DNA from: Ampullaceana balthica
Taxonomy: Eukaryota; Mollusca; Gastropoda; Lymnaeidae
Direction: 5' to 3'
Length of the DNA stretch: 64,000 nt
Assembly: GCA_944989445.1 (NCBI GenBank)
Contig: CALYLW010000495.1
Location: 124,001-188,000, forward strand
Shown: positions 23,316 through 35,749 of the stretch, piece by piece
Numbering within the stretch: the stretch's first letter is position 1
Layout of the letters: each line of letters begins with the position of its first letter
Position numbers and translations under genes: made by a program
The notes under the pieces: model-generated
What the model was told of the DNA's origin: nothing
Databases searched by the model: none
Seen by the model: only the letters and a program-made list of their open reading frames with translations

Positions 23316-24008
23316 ATGCCGGGAGGTCAGAGTGAGCTGCCCCTGTACGTCATCAACCATGACACGTACATGGTAGGCATGTCCCAGCCATCTCTCTCGT
23401 CTGATATGGACCCACATTTCAAACCGATAACGTCAAGAAGAAATACGGCAGCGGTTCTCAAACCGACGACGCGAAAGGAAAAATCAAAAGTGAGGTCAAT
23501 GTTGTCGAGGATCAAGGGGTCGGCAGCACCGAACATCAAGTCTGAGAACAGCCCGAGGGTCAAGAGAGAGACTCTGGCCAGTCTGGCAGCAAAGTATAGA
23601 GCCAGTGTGGAGATGAGCCAGGGAGCGGTTAAGGAAAATGGCGGGACGGCTCTGACGTCACGTGATCACGGTGCGACGGCTCTGACGTCACGTGATCATG
23701 CGGAGACAGATGTGGCGTCACGAGATCATTCCGAGACCACAGAGGATGTGAACGCTATTTCGACAGCAGCATCGCCAGCGGCAACCAATCGGAAACGTAA
23801 AAAATTGCCGAGTCTGGGATTTAGCCGTCAGAGGAAGAGCGGCGGGGCGGGAGCCGTCAGTCCATCCATCGGCGTATCCGCGCTCAGGGGCACGGTGTCC
23901 TTCAAGGATTACCCCATTCACCACACCACACGGGCCGTCGCAGAGGACTCGCGGGTGGACATAGAGCTGGACCCCGGCATGGGTCAACAGCAACCGCAGG
24001 CCACAAGT
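23316..24008 (+). CDS. ANO7: Candidate long alternative first coding exon of ANO7-like gene
   Basis: 231 codons from ATG 23316 (MPGGQSELPLYVINH) to a GTGAGT donor at 24009, phase 0, so it joins 32609 in frame. GC content and codon use are clearly higher than the surrounding DNA, as expected of real coding sequence. The peptide is hydrophilic and likely disordered: basic clusters (KEKSKVRSMLSRIKG, NRKRKKLPSLGFSRQRKSGG) and a threefold SRDH repeat (residues about 112-140). No domain recognised; anoctamin N-termini are poorly conserved. A TATA box precedes it. An upstream acceptor is not evident, so I prefer a first exon. Confidence 0.72.
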
Positions 24009-25295
24009 GTGAGTTTGGTAGTGTTGTTGACTTTATTCTTGGATCACTTCGGATTATTGCAATAGTTTATTATTATTTTGTTTTCTATAGCCGCTGTTAT
24101 TTTTTAACCCATATCTTTCAATGAACTCTGCTTCCTATTGTTGATCTTGGGTACCCATGATCCATATGGCACTGTAGTATTTTCGTGAGGTTTACGATGT
24201 TTCAGTGGTAATGATGAGAATGCTTCGTTGGTCGCAAGGGCTACTGGAATTTGGAGGGCGTGACGCAATATACACTATTAAGTCAAGTGCTCTCTCGCCT
24301 GTACTGTTCTTTTTGGAAGCTTATTTGTCTTTGCCAGGGCCAGGAACGGTCCATATATTAGTCTATACACCAATATTTTGTAATCAATTGAACAGCTAAA
24401 ATGTTTTTTTTATTTATATCATGGGTTTCACAAAAGATCTATTTCAATATGTCAATATGTCAATATCTAGATAAATATTTAATGATATTTGAAAATATAT
24501 GTAGTGGGCAAAGTTTTATTCCCCCCCCCCGAGATTATTTCGATTATTTTAGCATTAAAAACAATGATATAAAGATGTAGAAATTATGTAACAAAGCTTA
24601 ATATATTTTTACCGATGTATGTGACAGATTCCTGAAAGTATTTTTAAAACGTTCCGAGAATTTTACACACCCTACACTAAGCACCTTCTTAATGAGAATA
24701 CATGTTACACAGCAAATGCTGTTATACTTTACACTGAAGAGGACTGCGATAAACCTGTCAAATAAAATACTACGTAAACGATGTGTGTGAATAAAACAAA
24801 AAATGTAAAACTATTAATCAGCGAATCCATGTGTAAACGATCAGCGGTACACAAAAAAAAAGAAGTCTTTAAATTTAATTGACATTATGTACTCTTGCCT
24901 TGTAAAACTAATTGAGTAGAGAACAGCATATGTTGAAAGATCGCCTCCCTGACTCAGCACCGGATGTTGTTATTATTCCCAGGGGACTGAGCACTATTGA
25001 CATTCGCCCTATTCCATGCGCGGGAGTGGAGGGGGTGGAAAAGGGGGGGGGGAATAATAGCTAGTGATTAATATCCAGTTCCATATCCAGCTGAGGGTGC
25101 CACAAGTACCACATCGTGTGACGCCTACTGGTCTCATATTTGACTTATGCCGAGTGTTGCCTGCTTGTGCCGTCAAGACTCTTTTTTATTATTACACGCT
25201 TTTATTTAAGTCACACTGTTTGTATGTTGTATCCATCCATCCATTCTTCCCTCAAATCTTGTAACGTAAAATTAAACCACTTCTGATGGCCCTAG
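24009..25295. other. Intronic spacer
   Basis: AT-rich with poly-C (24523-24532) and poly-G (25045-25052) runs. The frame at 24205-24399 lacks support. Confidence 0.35.
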
Positions 25296-25548
25296 TGCAG
25301 TGGCGTAGCTAGGGTCATGTGCGCCCGGGGACATGACACAAAATCGGCGCCCCTTGTCTGCCTAAAAGATTCTGGGGGCTCATTGAGCCCCCAAGAAAAA
25401 ATTTAAATTTTACGTTTTATATAGTTCAGTTTCGAAGCTTCTGGTATTTTAATGAAATAGAATACACACTAATATGTAATTCTCTATAGGATTGTAAACA
25501 ATTTATTTGAAGAAAAAAAAATCTACTAATTATACAATTAGACATTGT

Positions 25549-27272
25549 CTACAAAAAAGAGATTCTCCTTGATTTGAATGTTGCAAACTCAACAATCGCG
25601 TTGTCAAAATTAATATTCTCAAGTGTTTCTCTTTCGATGCTAAGGAGTGCAAGATCACTCAGACGATCTTGTCCCCTTGAAGCACGTAAATAAGACAAAA
25701 TATGGTTCAGTTTGCTGAAGGACCGCTCACAGCTTTCAGTTGAAACATCAATTTTTAGAAGTATTTGAAGTGAAATGTTCAGATTCGGAAATACGTCATC
25801 TCCAAATGAAACAATAAAACCAAGAAGATCCAAAGGAGTTTCCAATAGAACTTCAGTCCGGGTACTGAGAAGCATTTTTCAGTCTCTCATGTATGTGCAC
25901 AATTCATGTCCATTGACGTCAGTGTCGTATAAATTAGCAAAAATCTAAGCAATTTTAACGAAGTGTATCGACTTTTGTCTCAGCAAGAAGAGTTTTGACG
26001 TCTAGTAAAAAACAAATTTGTTTGTTTAGATAGATTTTTTAGACGTAAAAACCATATTGATATCTCCTGTTGGAGTCTATCAATTACGCTGTTCATATCA
26101 AGTGAAATTTCTTCTTCTGCAGAAAGTCCTGCATCTCTTGTTAATTCTCCAGGCATCCTCCGATGTCGTCTAATACTTCTGTCAACCTCGATTCCCCAAG
26201 TTGCGCATCTTCCTTTCCATTGTCTACCGCAACCTGGCTCAAATTATCACGAATGTTAACAAAATCTTGCTCAAACGATGCAAGATCAAATGCTGCTTCC
26301 TTGAAATTCATAGTAGGATTCTGCAACCGTTTCTGGACTCGATCAATTTTTCCAAGTATGATGTTCCAGAAATTTAACAAAACTAGTAATTTGAAGTTTA
26401 ATATACCTGCCAGTCTGCCAGCAAAGTTTCTGCATCACTTCTGGTGTCAGGCGTCATATTTGTATATTCTGATAATTTTTCCAACAGCCCTACCAGTTCA
26501 TCTAGTCCTTCATAAATTGCTTTAACAGCTTCTGATTGTGCACGCAAACGTGTTTCAGACTACCTCTTCATTGTGATTGGCACACCTCTTTTTAATTCTT
26601 CCCAACGATTTTTTGAAAGAGAGAAAACAAAAATTTATACTTTCAAATGTTCAAAAAAAACGTGATAACATCTGGATCCTGTTTAGCTGAGTGTATTCCT
26701 GCTAAGTTTAATCTGTGATTGTCACAGTTGATGAACAATGCTCTGTGATTTCTGGCACATATTCGGTGTTGAAGGCCGGATATATGCCCAGTCATTACAG
26801 CAGCATTTTCATAACATTGTGACCGATAGTCGGCTAGAGGTATGTTATTAGATTCCAGTTTATCTACGATAACTCTTTCAAGGCTTGCTGCGTCTTTGGA
26901 ATGTATCTGGATAAAACATAAAAATGATTCTTTGATGGTTTCTTTTTAGCTTGAAAATCCACATCAACAAATCTGATGACTTGAGAAAGCTGTTCCCGGT
27001 GTCTTAGATCGGGTGTTGAGTCAAGTAAGATACCGTAGTACTTTTTTTTCTGATTTCACTCAACAGCTGATTCATTTCAGTCGATGAAAGTAGGTGGATA
27101 AATTCATTTGGATTTCCGCTGATAAATAAGATACTGAACATGGATTTTCTCGGGCATGTTGTAAGTGTTTTTCTAACAGTGGATCATGGTGATCAAGTTT
27201 GATCACAGAGAGATGGGAAAGAAAGGCGGTGTCTAATGTTTCATATAAAAGGAATCCAACTTGCTTTGACAT
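25549..27272 (-). pseudogene. hAT transposase remnant, ZMYM1-like
   Basis: The minus-strand block at 25549-25875 is a hAT C-terminal dimerisation region: LQILLKIDVSTESCERSFSK, then LNHILSYLRASRGQDRLSDL and ALLSIERETLENINFD. Farther 5' on minus, 26141-26380 and 27072-27272 (HDPLLEKHLQHARENPCSVS) look like middle and N-terminal pieces of the same protein. Many stops and shifts; not functional. Confidence 0.75.
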
Positions 27273-27413
27273 ACCGACACAAGCCGTGAGAGGAGAGACC
27301 TTCCCTCCCTCCCCCTCTGTATTCCCTCCACAGTGGAATTGGGGAAGTAAGATATTTCTTTTTAAAAAGAGTCAGCATGCAGCAAAGGTACGAGAATTAA
27401 CCATTCTGTAAGC

Positions 27414-28738
27414 CAGTGGTTCTTAACATTTTGAGATTCAAGGACCACTTGATAAACGTGTGTCTTAGCTACGGACCACTACTAAAAATTGTGCTACTGC
27501 CGAGCTGGAAAGTTAATTATAATTATACTGTATATATCTTATCTGTTGCAGACGCTCCTTCTATGCAGAAGATTTTTGCTAGCTATAAGTAGTAGGCCCT
27601 ATACATGGTAGTTAGTAAAACTATACTAATATGCTACGTTTTGCGTGCTCCAAAAACAATATTGTAATGGCTTCATTTTGTAAAGAACAAATGTCATTTA
27701 TATTAGTCTCATAGTCTTCTTATTTAATTCTACTTGCTAACTATAAAAAAACTTTAAGACATAAACAGTAGTTGGTATTAAAAAGACTGCTATATTAGTT
27801 TATTTAGTACGAAAGATGTTTTGTTTTTATTGTAAGCAATGCAGAAAATCCACTTTCACAAAGTTGCAAAGGGTAAAAGTATTTTTAAAACTATCTGAGT
27901 CAGTTCGGAGTACTCCAAAATTTCATTAAGCCCACTTTCTGATGCAACATAATCAAAGTGGTATCGCTAGTCTGTTCAATGAATTGGTTTAATTACGATG
28001 TTGGCAATTTTATTTGATGAGACGATGTGTGCGAGATTAGCACTGGAAACCAACGAAAAACCACAGAACGTTAAAAAAACAACCAAATTAGAATTAAAAT
28101 TGGTCCTGCATTGATTGAATATTACCAGAAATCAAATTTATCAACAATTGTTTATTTATTTCAACATTTTCTGGTTTCTCGGTGATTTCGTATAATTGAT
28201 CAAACATCTCAAAGTTACTTTGAAATAATCTTCATTTCCAAAGATCAAGCTTTTTCGTAAAAGCAGACACTTTGTCACTGAGAGTAATATAATGTGTCTG
28301 CTTTCCTTGCCGAGTTGAATTAAGTTTATTGAGTTCTTCAAAAGTTTCAGCCAAGTAAGCCAAAACAGCAACCCATAAGCTATGGTTCACATGATCAACA
28401 AGCTTTGAGTTTTTTCTACTAGAAACTCTCTAACGTCATCACGTAATTCAATCAGTCCGATAACCAGCGAATTTCAGTATACATCAGTAACTGATAATGT
28501 TCAAGATTCATATCCGAACATAAGAAATAAAAGAAACGAGAATTTAATAGACGAGCCTTGATAAAATTTAAAAACTATTTAGGGCAGATCAAAAATATAT
28601 TTTAAGTCTGCATTAATTATTTTACTTGCTAGTCTTTCTCGATGAATCATACAGTGCGTAAATTTCATGCTTTGCTCGCGGACCACCAGGCACATCTTCG
28701 CGGACCACTAGTCCACGGACCACAGTTGAGAACCACTG
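27414..28738 (-). mobile_element. hAT-type transposon nested in the 25296-29145 element
   Basis: Ends CAGTGGTTCTTAACATTTTG and, inverted, CAGTGGTTCTCAACTGTGG. Duplication CTGTAAGC (27406-27413) versus CTTTAAGC (28739-28746), 7 of 8. Minus-strand remnants near 28156-28700 (WLTWLKLLKN, TEIRWLS) indicate a dead FAM200/ZBED5-like transposase. Confidence 0.78.
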
Positions 28739-29610
28739 CTTTAAGCCACTCCGTTTTCTTGTCTTGGTAATTTTGGTTGCTTTTAGTGTCATCTCTGTCT
28801 GTTCTATTTTTAAAAAATCGCCTTTGTCTCTTACTGCTCCCCTACTCTCACTCCTAGCAACTCATTTTTTTAATCGCCACCAGCAATCCTACATTGTGGA
28901 TGTGTCATTTATTTATGAGTAGAATTTGCGCCCCTTTACGCTCAATGGGGGCGCCAAAATCATGCTTGTCAACTGATTTGTAATGAAGATATTTTCGGAG
29001 CTCCAAAATTCAATCTTGCAAACGTATACATCAGTTTACATCAAAATAAAATTAAATAATGAGTTTTAATACTCATTTTGGAGCCCCCTAACGTGGCGCC
29101 CGAGGACATATGTCCCCCCCTGCCCCCCCCCTCGCTACGCCACTGGGTCCTAGAGATCTCAAAATTGTACCACATATAGATCGTGGATGACAATGCATTA
29201 TTTCAAAATTTAAGATCGATCGAATGTACCGTAATTAAATTAATGCACTTTTAGTTTTTAGTTTTTCTCTATATAAAATATTATCACTCGTATCAATTCG
29301 CCCTAGAGTGACGTCAGATGTGGGTGGTAAAGAGTTTTTTTTATAACTTTAAAAAGTACTATCAACAAGAAGTCTTACTGGCCGAAATCTAAGCGTGAAC
29401 GATTGCCGACATGGGGGTGCGAGGTTCAATTTTCAGTTAGGGGGGGGGAATTTTTGTATTATACATAAATTTGTAATGAATAATCTTTCTTCTTACCACT
29501 ATCACATTTAAGTTATTGACAATGAAGTTTAACTAATTAAATTGAATTGATAAGGTCGAAAAATCAATTTTAAAAAATGTTGATACTAAAAAGTACAAAT
29601 AGAAAATAGA

Positions 29611-30675
29611 ATAATGTTTTAAAAAATCTTTTTTTAAAAAGGACACGCTTTTGTTTACATATAGAAAGTGCACTAAAAAGAAGATAATAAAAATTTTCTA
29701 TGAAAACAGGTGAAATCGGTGAACCTATCTACTGCACATAAAAGTGTGGGGCGCTCATCACAACTCTCTATCGTGTACCACAGGGGCGGATTAAGACTGC
29801 ACGGGGCCCCTGGCTGCAATTCAAACTGGGGCCCTATCGAGTCAGTGTACCTTTAGATAAAATGATTGCTAGCAGCTAATATAAGACTGTAACTTGTAAA
29901 TATTCATCTAAATTGATTATTCATGAAAAAACTGAATTCGAAGAAATAACTTTTTGCCGGTATCCTAAAATTGTGTGTAAAAGACAATTTATAAAATTAA
30001 CAAACAAATGAAAACAAAAAAATCACACCCCACCCGGGCATTGATCCCGCCACCGCTAGCACCACAAGCCTTAGTACTTCTCATTCGGCCTCGAGAGTTC
30101 GACTAGGGTTGTCAATTTAAAATATATATATAACATTCTTTAATAATTTCAGTTATTGATCCTATCAAATCAGGTTTTTTGACTGCTAGGACTATCGTGT
30201 CGGAATAGAGATCATTTTAATAGATGAGATTTTATTAATTTATCATATTTTCAGCAATTCATGTATACATTTGTCCACATTTATTATAAAATATGCTAAA
30301 TTTGGGGGCCCCTAAATCATCGGGGGCCCCTGGCTTTAGCCCGTTCAGCCCCCCCCCTTAATCCGCCATAGGTGTACCAGGCTGCGAAACAAAAAAACAA
30401 ATTTGTATGAATATTACAAAAACAGTAAAAGTTTCACAACTTTGATCATATAAATGCTACTATCACATTAATTAGAAATATGTATCTATATTTAAGAGAA
30501 TAGTTGCTATGAGAAATGATTTGTGATGGGCGCCCCACTCTTTTATGTGCAGTAGATAGGTTGGCCGATTTCACCTGTTTTCATAGAAAAATTTTATTTT
30601 CCTCCTTTTGGTGCACTTTCTATATGTAAAAAAAAGCGTGTCCTTTTTAAAAAAAGATTTTTTTACATTATTTTA
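29611..30675. mobile_element. Palindromic foldback element interrupted by a hAT MITE
   Basis: Arms at 29611-29763 and 30522-30675 are inverted copies about 150 bp long. Both hold GGACACGCTTT, CATATAGAAAGTGCAC, GAAAACAGGTGAAATCGG and CCTATCTACTGCACATAAAA. The 591-bp element 29781-30371 inserted between the arms. No coding capacity. Confidence 0.85.
29781..30371. mobile_element. 591-bp hAT MITE inside a foldback element
   Basis: Left end CAGGGGCGGATTAAGA, right end the inverted CTATGGCGGATTAAGGGGGG. Perfect 8-bp duplication GTGTACCA at 29773-29780 and 30372-30379. Internal GGGGCCCCTGG motifs near both ends. Confidence 0.9.
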
Positions 30676-30699
30676 TTACTATGTTCAAATGAACGTTTT

Positions 30700-31080
30700 A
30701 TATTCACCAAATGACTACAACATTATTATAAGTATACTATACAACTTCTACATTATTATAAGTATAGTTATTATACTATACAACTACTACATTATTATAA
30801 GTATACTATACAACTAATACATTATTATAAGTATAGTTATTATACTATACAACTACTACATTATTATAAGTATACTATACAACTACTACATTATAATAAG
30901 TATACTATACAACTAATACATTATTATAAGTATACTAAACAACTAATACATTATTATAAGTATACTATACAACTACTACATCATATACTCACTTTACAAC
31001 TAATACATCATAATATACTGAATTTACAACATTACTACTACATGGTATACCAACTTTACAACTACTACATCGTATATAAA
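30700..31080 (+). repeat. 30-bp AT-rich minisatellite, about 12 copies
   Basis: Units contain ACTACATTATTATAAGTATA then CTATACAACT, with occasional extra TAGTTATTATA insertions and decay after 30990. Confidence 0.88.
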
Positions 31081-31217
31081 TAAGGTCTTACTTTTGTGTT
31101 TTGAATGTACAATTACTGCATCCTAAATTATAGAGATATTATTTTTATGCAAACAATGTAAACATTCTCATAGTCCCAGCTTCAAAATAAATCTACGACT
31201 TCCATGTCAGCCTAGCC

Positions 31218-32412
31218 CAAGGGTGAAGAAACTTTTTTTTTCCAAAGAAAGCCATAGTCCATGAAGTAAAAATATGCCGGTTAGGATTAGGATAATAAAC
31301 AAAAATGAAATACTCAGAGACTGGACATACGCTTGTAAATCATGTGATTGTTTCTTTTTCGTATTAGTAAGAGTGATACCTGGCGTCGACAAAAAGAGAC
31401 AATACAATCGCAATTTACCCGAATTTATAAGTATCTTTTTCCTTTAATAGAGATTTAAAAAATTGGATAAATAGCCAAGTTATGGAAAAAAAGATGTTTA
31501 TTTTCTACTACGTACCTGACAATAAATAAAATGTGTTGAAATTAGGGCTGCAGAAATTAACGATTCATTACTCGTTAAAAATTTTAATCGATTACAATTA
31601 ATTTGATCGATTAAATTTCGATCAAAATTTAAGAAAATATTTTTAATAATTTTTTTTAACCAATTTATTAGTAATTTATATTTTTGGTACTTACATACTT
31701 TCTTTCACCTCGTATTATTATTATTTATTTAGACGTGCATACGTAAACAAAAAGGTTTCTCTTCCTTATTACTTGGTTAGCAGAACGAATTAGCTGTGTT
31801 ATGTCACAAAATTTGGGAGCCATTGAATTACCGCGACTTAACCGATTTCGCGAAAATAATGAATCGCAACTTAACGGGATCTATATATGCGCTATAAAAA
31901 ATATAATGAATCGAAATTAATCGATTAATTCATTAATTTTTTTCCCGATTTATAGAACAATTTCTTTTTTAATCAATACCATTCCTAGTTAAAATATAAC
32001 TAGAGCCGAAAATAATGGGGTCAACACTTCCAATCAAAATTCTTTTCAAATTCCAAGTACACCTACACCAATTTCATTTCATTTTTAAAAAAGTCAGCAA
32101 AATTAAACACAATTACGACATCGACTTTTGCTCTTGGGCCTCATTGATTTTGTACACATATCAGGAAATAAATTCATAAGTTTTTGGTTAGAAATACTCA
32201 GTTTTTAACAATAAAACGTCATGGAATATCGCCATAATTTGATCTCCTCGTATTTTGTACAGAAACATCTTATAGTTTCGGCTTTTATGACACATACAAT
32301 GTCGTCGTTACAGAAATTATCCCCGAGTCAGTTCATTATTCAAGATGAGACCAGTTAAAATTATATCGCGAGCCGTATAATTTACCCGCGGACCAGACTT
32401 TGTATACCCCAG
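31218..32412. mobile_element. hAT-type transposon relic, CAAGGGTG family
   Basis: Left end CAAGGGTGAAGAAACTTTT, right end the inverted CTGGGGTATACAAAGTCTGG. Flanks GCCTAGCC (31210-31217) and GCATAGCC (32413-32420) match at 7 of 8. No readable transposase. A second repeat start TAGGGCTGCAGAAATTAACG lies inside at about 31545, with GAAATTAATCGATTAATTC near 31915-31933, probably a truncated TAGGGCTG-family MITE. Confidence 0.65.
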
Positions 32413-32608
32413 GCATAGCCTTATGATAAATGTTACACCAGTATAAATAGTAGCCGCCATGGGCAGACTTTAGTCTCTTGGTCATAACAGCACTAATTAT
32501 ATATACTGTCTTTTCGTTGTCAGATGTTTTTTTGTTAAAGATGCATTTTTTTCACTCTAATAACATTATCTGATATTGACTAATGCCAGGACTCTTGTAT
32601 GTTGCTAG

Positions 32609-32693
32609 GATACGGCGGATGAACAAAATATCCACGTGCAGCTGAAGAAGGATGACAGGGGACTGTACTGCAATGATGGCGTCAGAAAAATTG
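32609..32693 (+). CDS. ANO7: ANO7-like core exon a
   Basis: Acceptor GTTGCTAG ends at 32608, donor GTAAGA at 32694. Phase 0 in, one base over. Encodes 28 residues ending DRGLYCNDGVRKI, the family motif leading into the dimerisation domain (compare FRDGIRRIDFVL in paralogues). Confidence 0.88.
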
Positions 32694-33164
32694 GTAAGAT
32701 TTGACAGTTGGGGTGTTTTCTCAAAGGCCACATGGGTGTGTTTAAAATGTGTGTGCATTCGAGCGAGTGTGTCTTCTGTGGGTTTGTTTGTGTGTGCACG
32801 TTCATGGGCCTTAACGAGTGTATGTGTTGGAATTTTATGGGCCTTAATGTGTTTGTCCGTGTTTTAGTTGTCAGAGAGAAAGTTACCAGGAATGCAAATA
32901 TCTTTTGTATTATTTTTTGTTATAAAAAGTTAATCATCCGGTAAAATTATGGTCAATATTGTAAAAACGTCAAGAAATAAGGAAGTGACGTTGTTAACAA
33001 TACATTTTTTTTGTTTAAAAATCAAGCTTGAAAGTCACCCTGACCTGGTGACTCGAGTTCGTTGTTATGTTCTAGAAAAGAGACATTTGGACCCGTTCTA
33101 AGCCAAGGCCACAAGGTTAACATCACGTGCCCTATTGATTTAAGGGTTTCTTTTCTTCCAACAG

Positions 33165-33292
33165 ATTTTATTCTTGTTTATGAAGAACAAACGGAGACGA
33201 AAAAGTCTGCTTCAGCCTCTGAAGAGAGGATAAAAAAATGGCGTCAAAAATTCCTCAAGAACTTACAAAAGGCAGGCCTGTACATCGAGGAG
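33165..33292 (+). CDS. ANO7: ANO7-like core exon b
   Basis: Acceptor TTCTTCCAACAG, donor GAG|GTAAAG. Encodes (D)FILVYEEQTE..., a Lys/Glu-rich helix (ERIKKWRQKFLKNLQKAGLY) and IEE. Start of the cytoplasmic anoctamin dimerisation domain. Confidence 0.93.
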
Positions 33293-33299
33293 GTAAAGA

Positions 33300-33681
33300 A
33301 TACCTTGTTGTGTGTATGTGTGGGTATGAGTGTGTGTGAGTATGCGTGTATGTGCGTGTATATGTGGCTATGTGGTTGCATGTGTGTATGTGTTTGTATG
33401 TGTTTATGTGTTTGCATGTGTGTATGTGTTTGTATGAGTGAGTATGAGTATGTGTGGGTATGTGCGTGTATGTGTTTTATGTGTGGTTATGTGCGTGTAT
33501 GTGAGAGTATGTGTGTGTATGTGTTATTATGAGATTGTATTATAGGTATGTGTTTGTATGTGTGTACATGTCTATGTGTTTGTATGTGTGTACATGGCTA
33601 TGTGTTTGTATGCATGCGTATGTATGTGTATGTGTAGGTATGGGTCTTTATGTGTGGGTAAGTGTAGGTATGTGTTATTAT
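33300..33681 (+). repeat. TG/TATG-rich microsatellite, left part
   Basis: Imperfect GTATGTGTGTG and TATGTGTTTG runs begin 8 bp after the donor of exon b. They continue at 34290-34545 beyond a transposon, so the hAT element inserted into the microsatellite. Confidence 0.9.
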
Positions 33682-34289
33682 TAGGGATGCGGAAATTAAC
33701 TATTAATTTCTCGATTAATCGTTAAAAAATTTAACGATTAGATTATTTTTAACGATTAATCGACCCATCACTTAAAAATTGAAAAGCGTATTAAGCTAAT
33801 GGCAGTATTGGAGACTGACTCAGAGACGGAAAATGACGACAGCTCTTCTGATGAATTACTGCGTGACAAAATGGAGATGAAAGTTCCTGAATCCATTAAC
33901 CCTCTACAATGGTGGAAACTTAATAAACAACGATATCCGATAATATCATTCCTTGTCAAGACCGTTTTGTGCATACCAGTTACCTCAGTTCCATGTGAAT
34001 GATTGTTCAGCTCGACTGGTTATATTGTCAATTACATCCGCTCATCACTTGAACCAAATAATGTCAACACACTTGTCTTTTTGGGTAGTTGGTTAAGAGA
34101 TGACATAATATAATATAAAGGAGACATTGCAGTGTTATTAAGATTTTCAACAATTACGTTTAAAGGTAATAAGTGTTACTTAAGATATAATAAATTTTAA
34201 TTTTTGGCTTTAATCGAAATTAACGATTAATTAATCATTAATTTTTCAAAAGTTAACGATTAAATTTAAATTAATCATTAACAGCCCTA
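33682..34289 (+). mobile_element. hAT (Ac-like) transposon, TAGGGCTG family, internally deleted
   Basis: Perfect duplication GTTATTAT at 33674-33681 and 34290-34297. Left end TAGGGATGCGGAAATTAAC, right end inverted TAGGGCTGTTAATG. The plus-strand frame at 33799-34002 keeps the hAT C-terminal peptide (LQWWKLNKQRYPIISFLVKT, then VLCIPVTSVPCE), also found in the 6129-7565 element. 608 bp; only the 3' end of the transposase is left. Confidence 0.9.
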
Positions 34290-34545
34290 GTTATTATGAC
34301 TTTTTATGTGTGGGTATGTGCTTGTAAGTGTGGCTTTGTGTTTGTAGGAGTGTATGTGTTTGTATGTGTGTGTGTGTATGTTTGGGTATGCGTGCGTATG
34401 TGTTAATATATGTGTATGTATTTGTGGGTATATGTATGTGTGAATATGAATGTTTATGTATGGGTATGTGTGTATGTGTGAGTATGTATGTATTTGTGGG
34501 TACGAATGTGTGTGTGTGTGGGTATGTATGTATGTGTTTGAGTAT
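34290..34545 (+). repeat. TG/TATG-rich microsatellite, right part
   Basis: Continuation of the 33300-33681 array, with GTGTGGGTATG and TATGTATGTG units. Confidence 0.88.
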
Positions 34546-35749
34546 GTACTTTAGTACTTTGTTCAAAGTAGACCACAACTATAGTTGTAATTGCGTTGCA
34601 CAAGGCACAATTTAAAAGTTTAAATGCAGATAGGAAATCGCAAGAATGCGAAACAAATCCATTTTGTGACCTCAACGCCACACACACGCACACACACACA
34701 CTCACAATACACATAGTTAAGTCAAAAATAACGTATAAATAACAAACATTTATTTTTAAAAAACGTATAAATGTTGTGAATTTTCTTTAATATCTGCTGA
34801 TTAAATTTTTTTCCGTAACATGAGAAAGAGGACAAGAAAAATTCTTTTTTATATTTTAATGTTCATGGATTCTTTTTTTTTCGTTCTGTTAATTCAGAAA
34901 CTCCACTTGCTTCAAAGATACTACAGTAAAATAACAACCTAATTACAGACTAATATACTAACCACCAGTCGCGTAGCTAGAGGGGGGCGGTGGGGGCGGT
35001 CCGCCCCGGGCGGTACACATTTAGGGGCGGCATTTGTGGGCATTTGAAAAGTACAACCTATTCCGACAAGCACCATTTTATTTTGGGGGAAAACGAAAGT
35101 GAAACAAAAATATTTGTAATTTCTAGTCTTAATTAACTGATTCCCAACAACATTTGTTTGATTACATAGTGGATGTTATAACTAACGCAAAACCGTTCAA
35201 AAAGTTTTAATGACTCAGAAAAGTTATTGATTTGTTTGGAAAATTAATCGGTATACGATCAGATGACGCTTTTATTAGGAAACTACACAAAAACACATCA
35301 CCGCTGGGCCAAATAATGTGTGCTATTAATATCGCCACGATAGTATTTGTGTGGAATTTCAACATTCGCAGAATGATGCGCGAACAAGTACCTACAATTC
35401 ATAGTGGTTCAAATATTGTGTTTAACTTGCAAGTAGTAATTTATATTACTGTTTGAGTTTTCAGAAAATTATTGTAAGTTACGTTATTAAAATTATTTTT
35501 TTTAATGCATTAAAGTAGCACAAATAATTTGCTTTTTTCGATAAAATACGGTTATTCATCAACAATGTTACGCCTATCCTATTAAAGTAATGTGTAAATA
35601 ATTTGAATGCGTCTATTTTATGGAAAATTATTATGATTTATTGCAAGAACATGAAAATATTCAAATTTATCCGTTAATAAACACCACAATAGGCCTAAAT
35701 AGTTTCGAAAAAGACATACTTTAAAATTCAAGCTTCTTGGAAAAATTGA

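Larger units (their letters stand above)
25296..29145 (-). mobile_element. Large hAT-type transposon, CAGTGGCGTAGC family, with nested element
   Basis: Left end CAGTGGCGTAGCTAGGG (from 25298) and right end the inverted CAGTGGCGTAGCGAGGGGG (to 29145). The flanking octamers GGCCCTAG (25288-25295) and GGTCCTAG (29146-29153) agree at 7 of 8. The interior is a decayed minus-strand transposase interrupted by the 27414-28738 element. Confidence 0.78.

Noticed and set aside
33062..33164. Coding extension upstream of exon b
   Set aside because: Lies before a good acceptor (33163-33164), is not anoctamin-like, and the phase with exon a works only from 33165.
34458..34714. Lys/His/Thr-rich minus-strand frames in the TG repeat
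   Set aside because: Low-complexity artefacts of the microsatellite.
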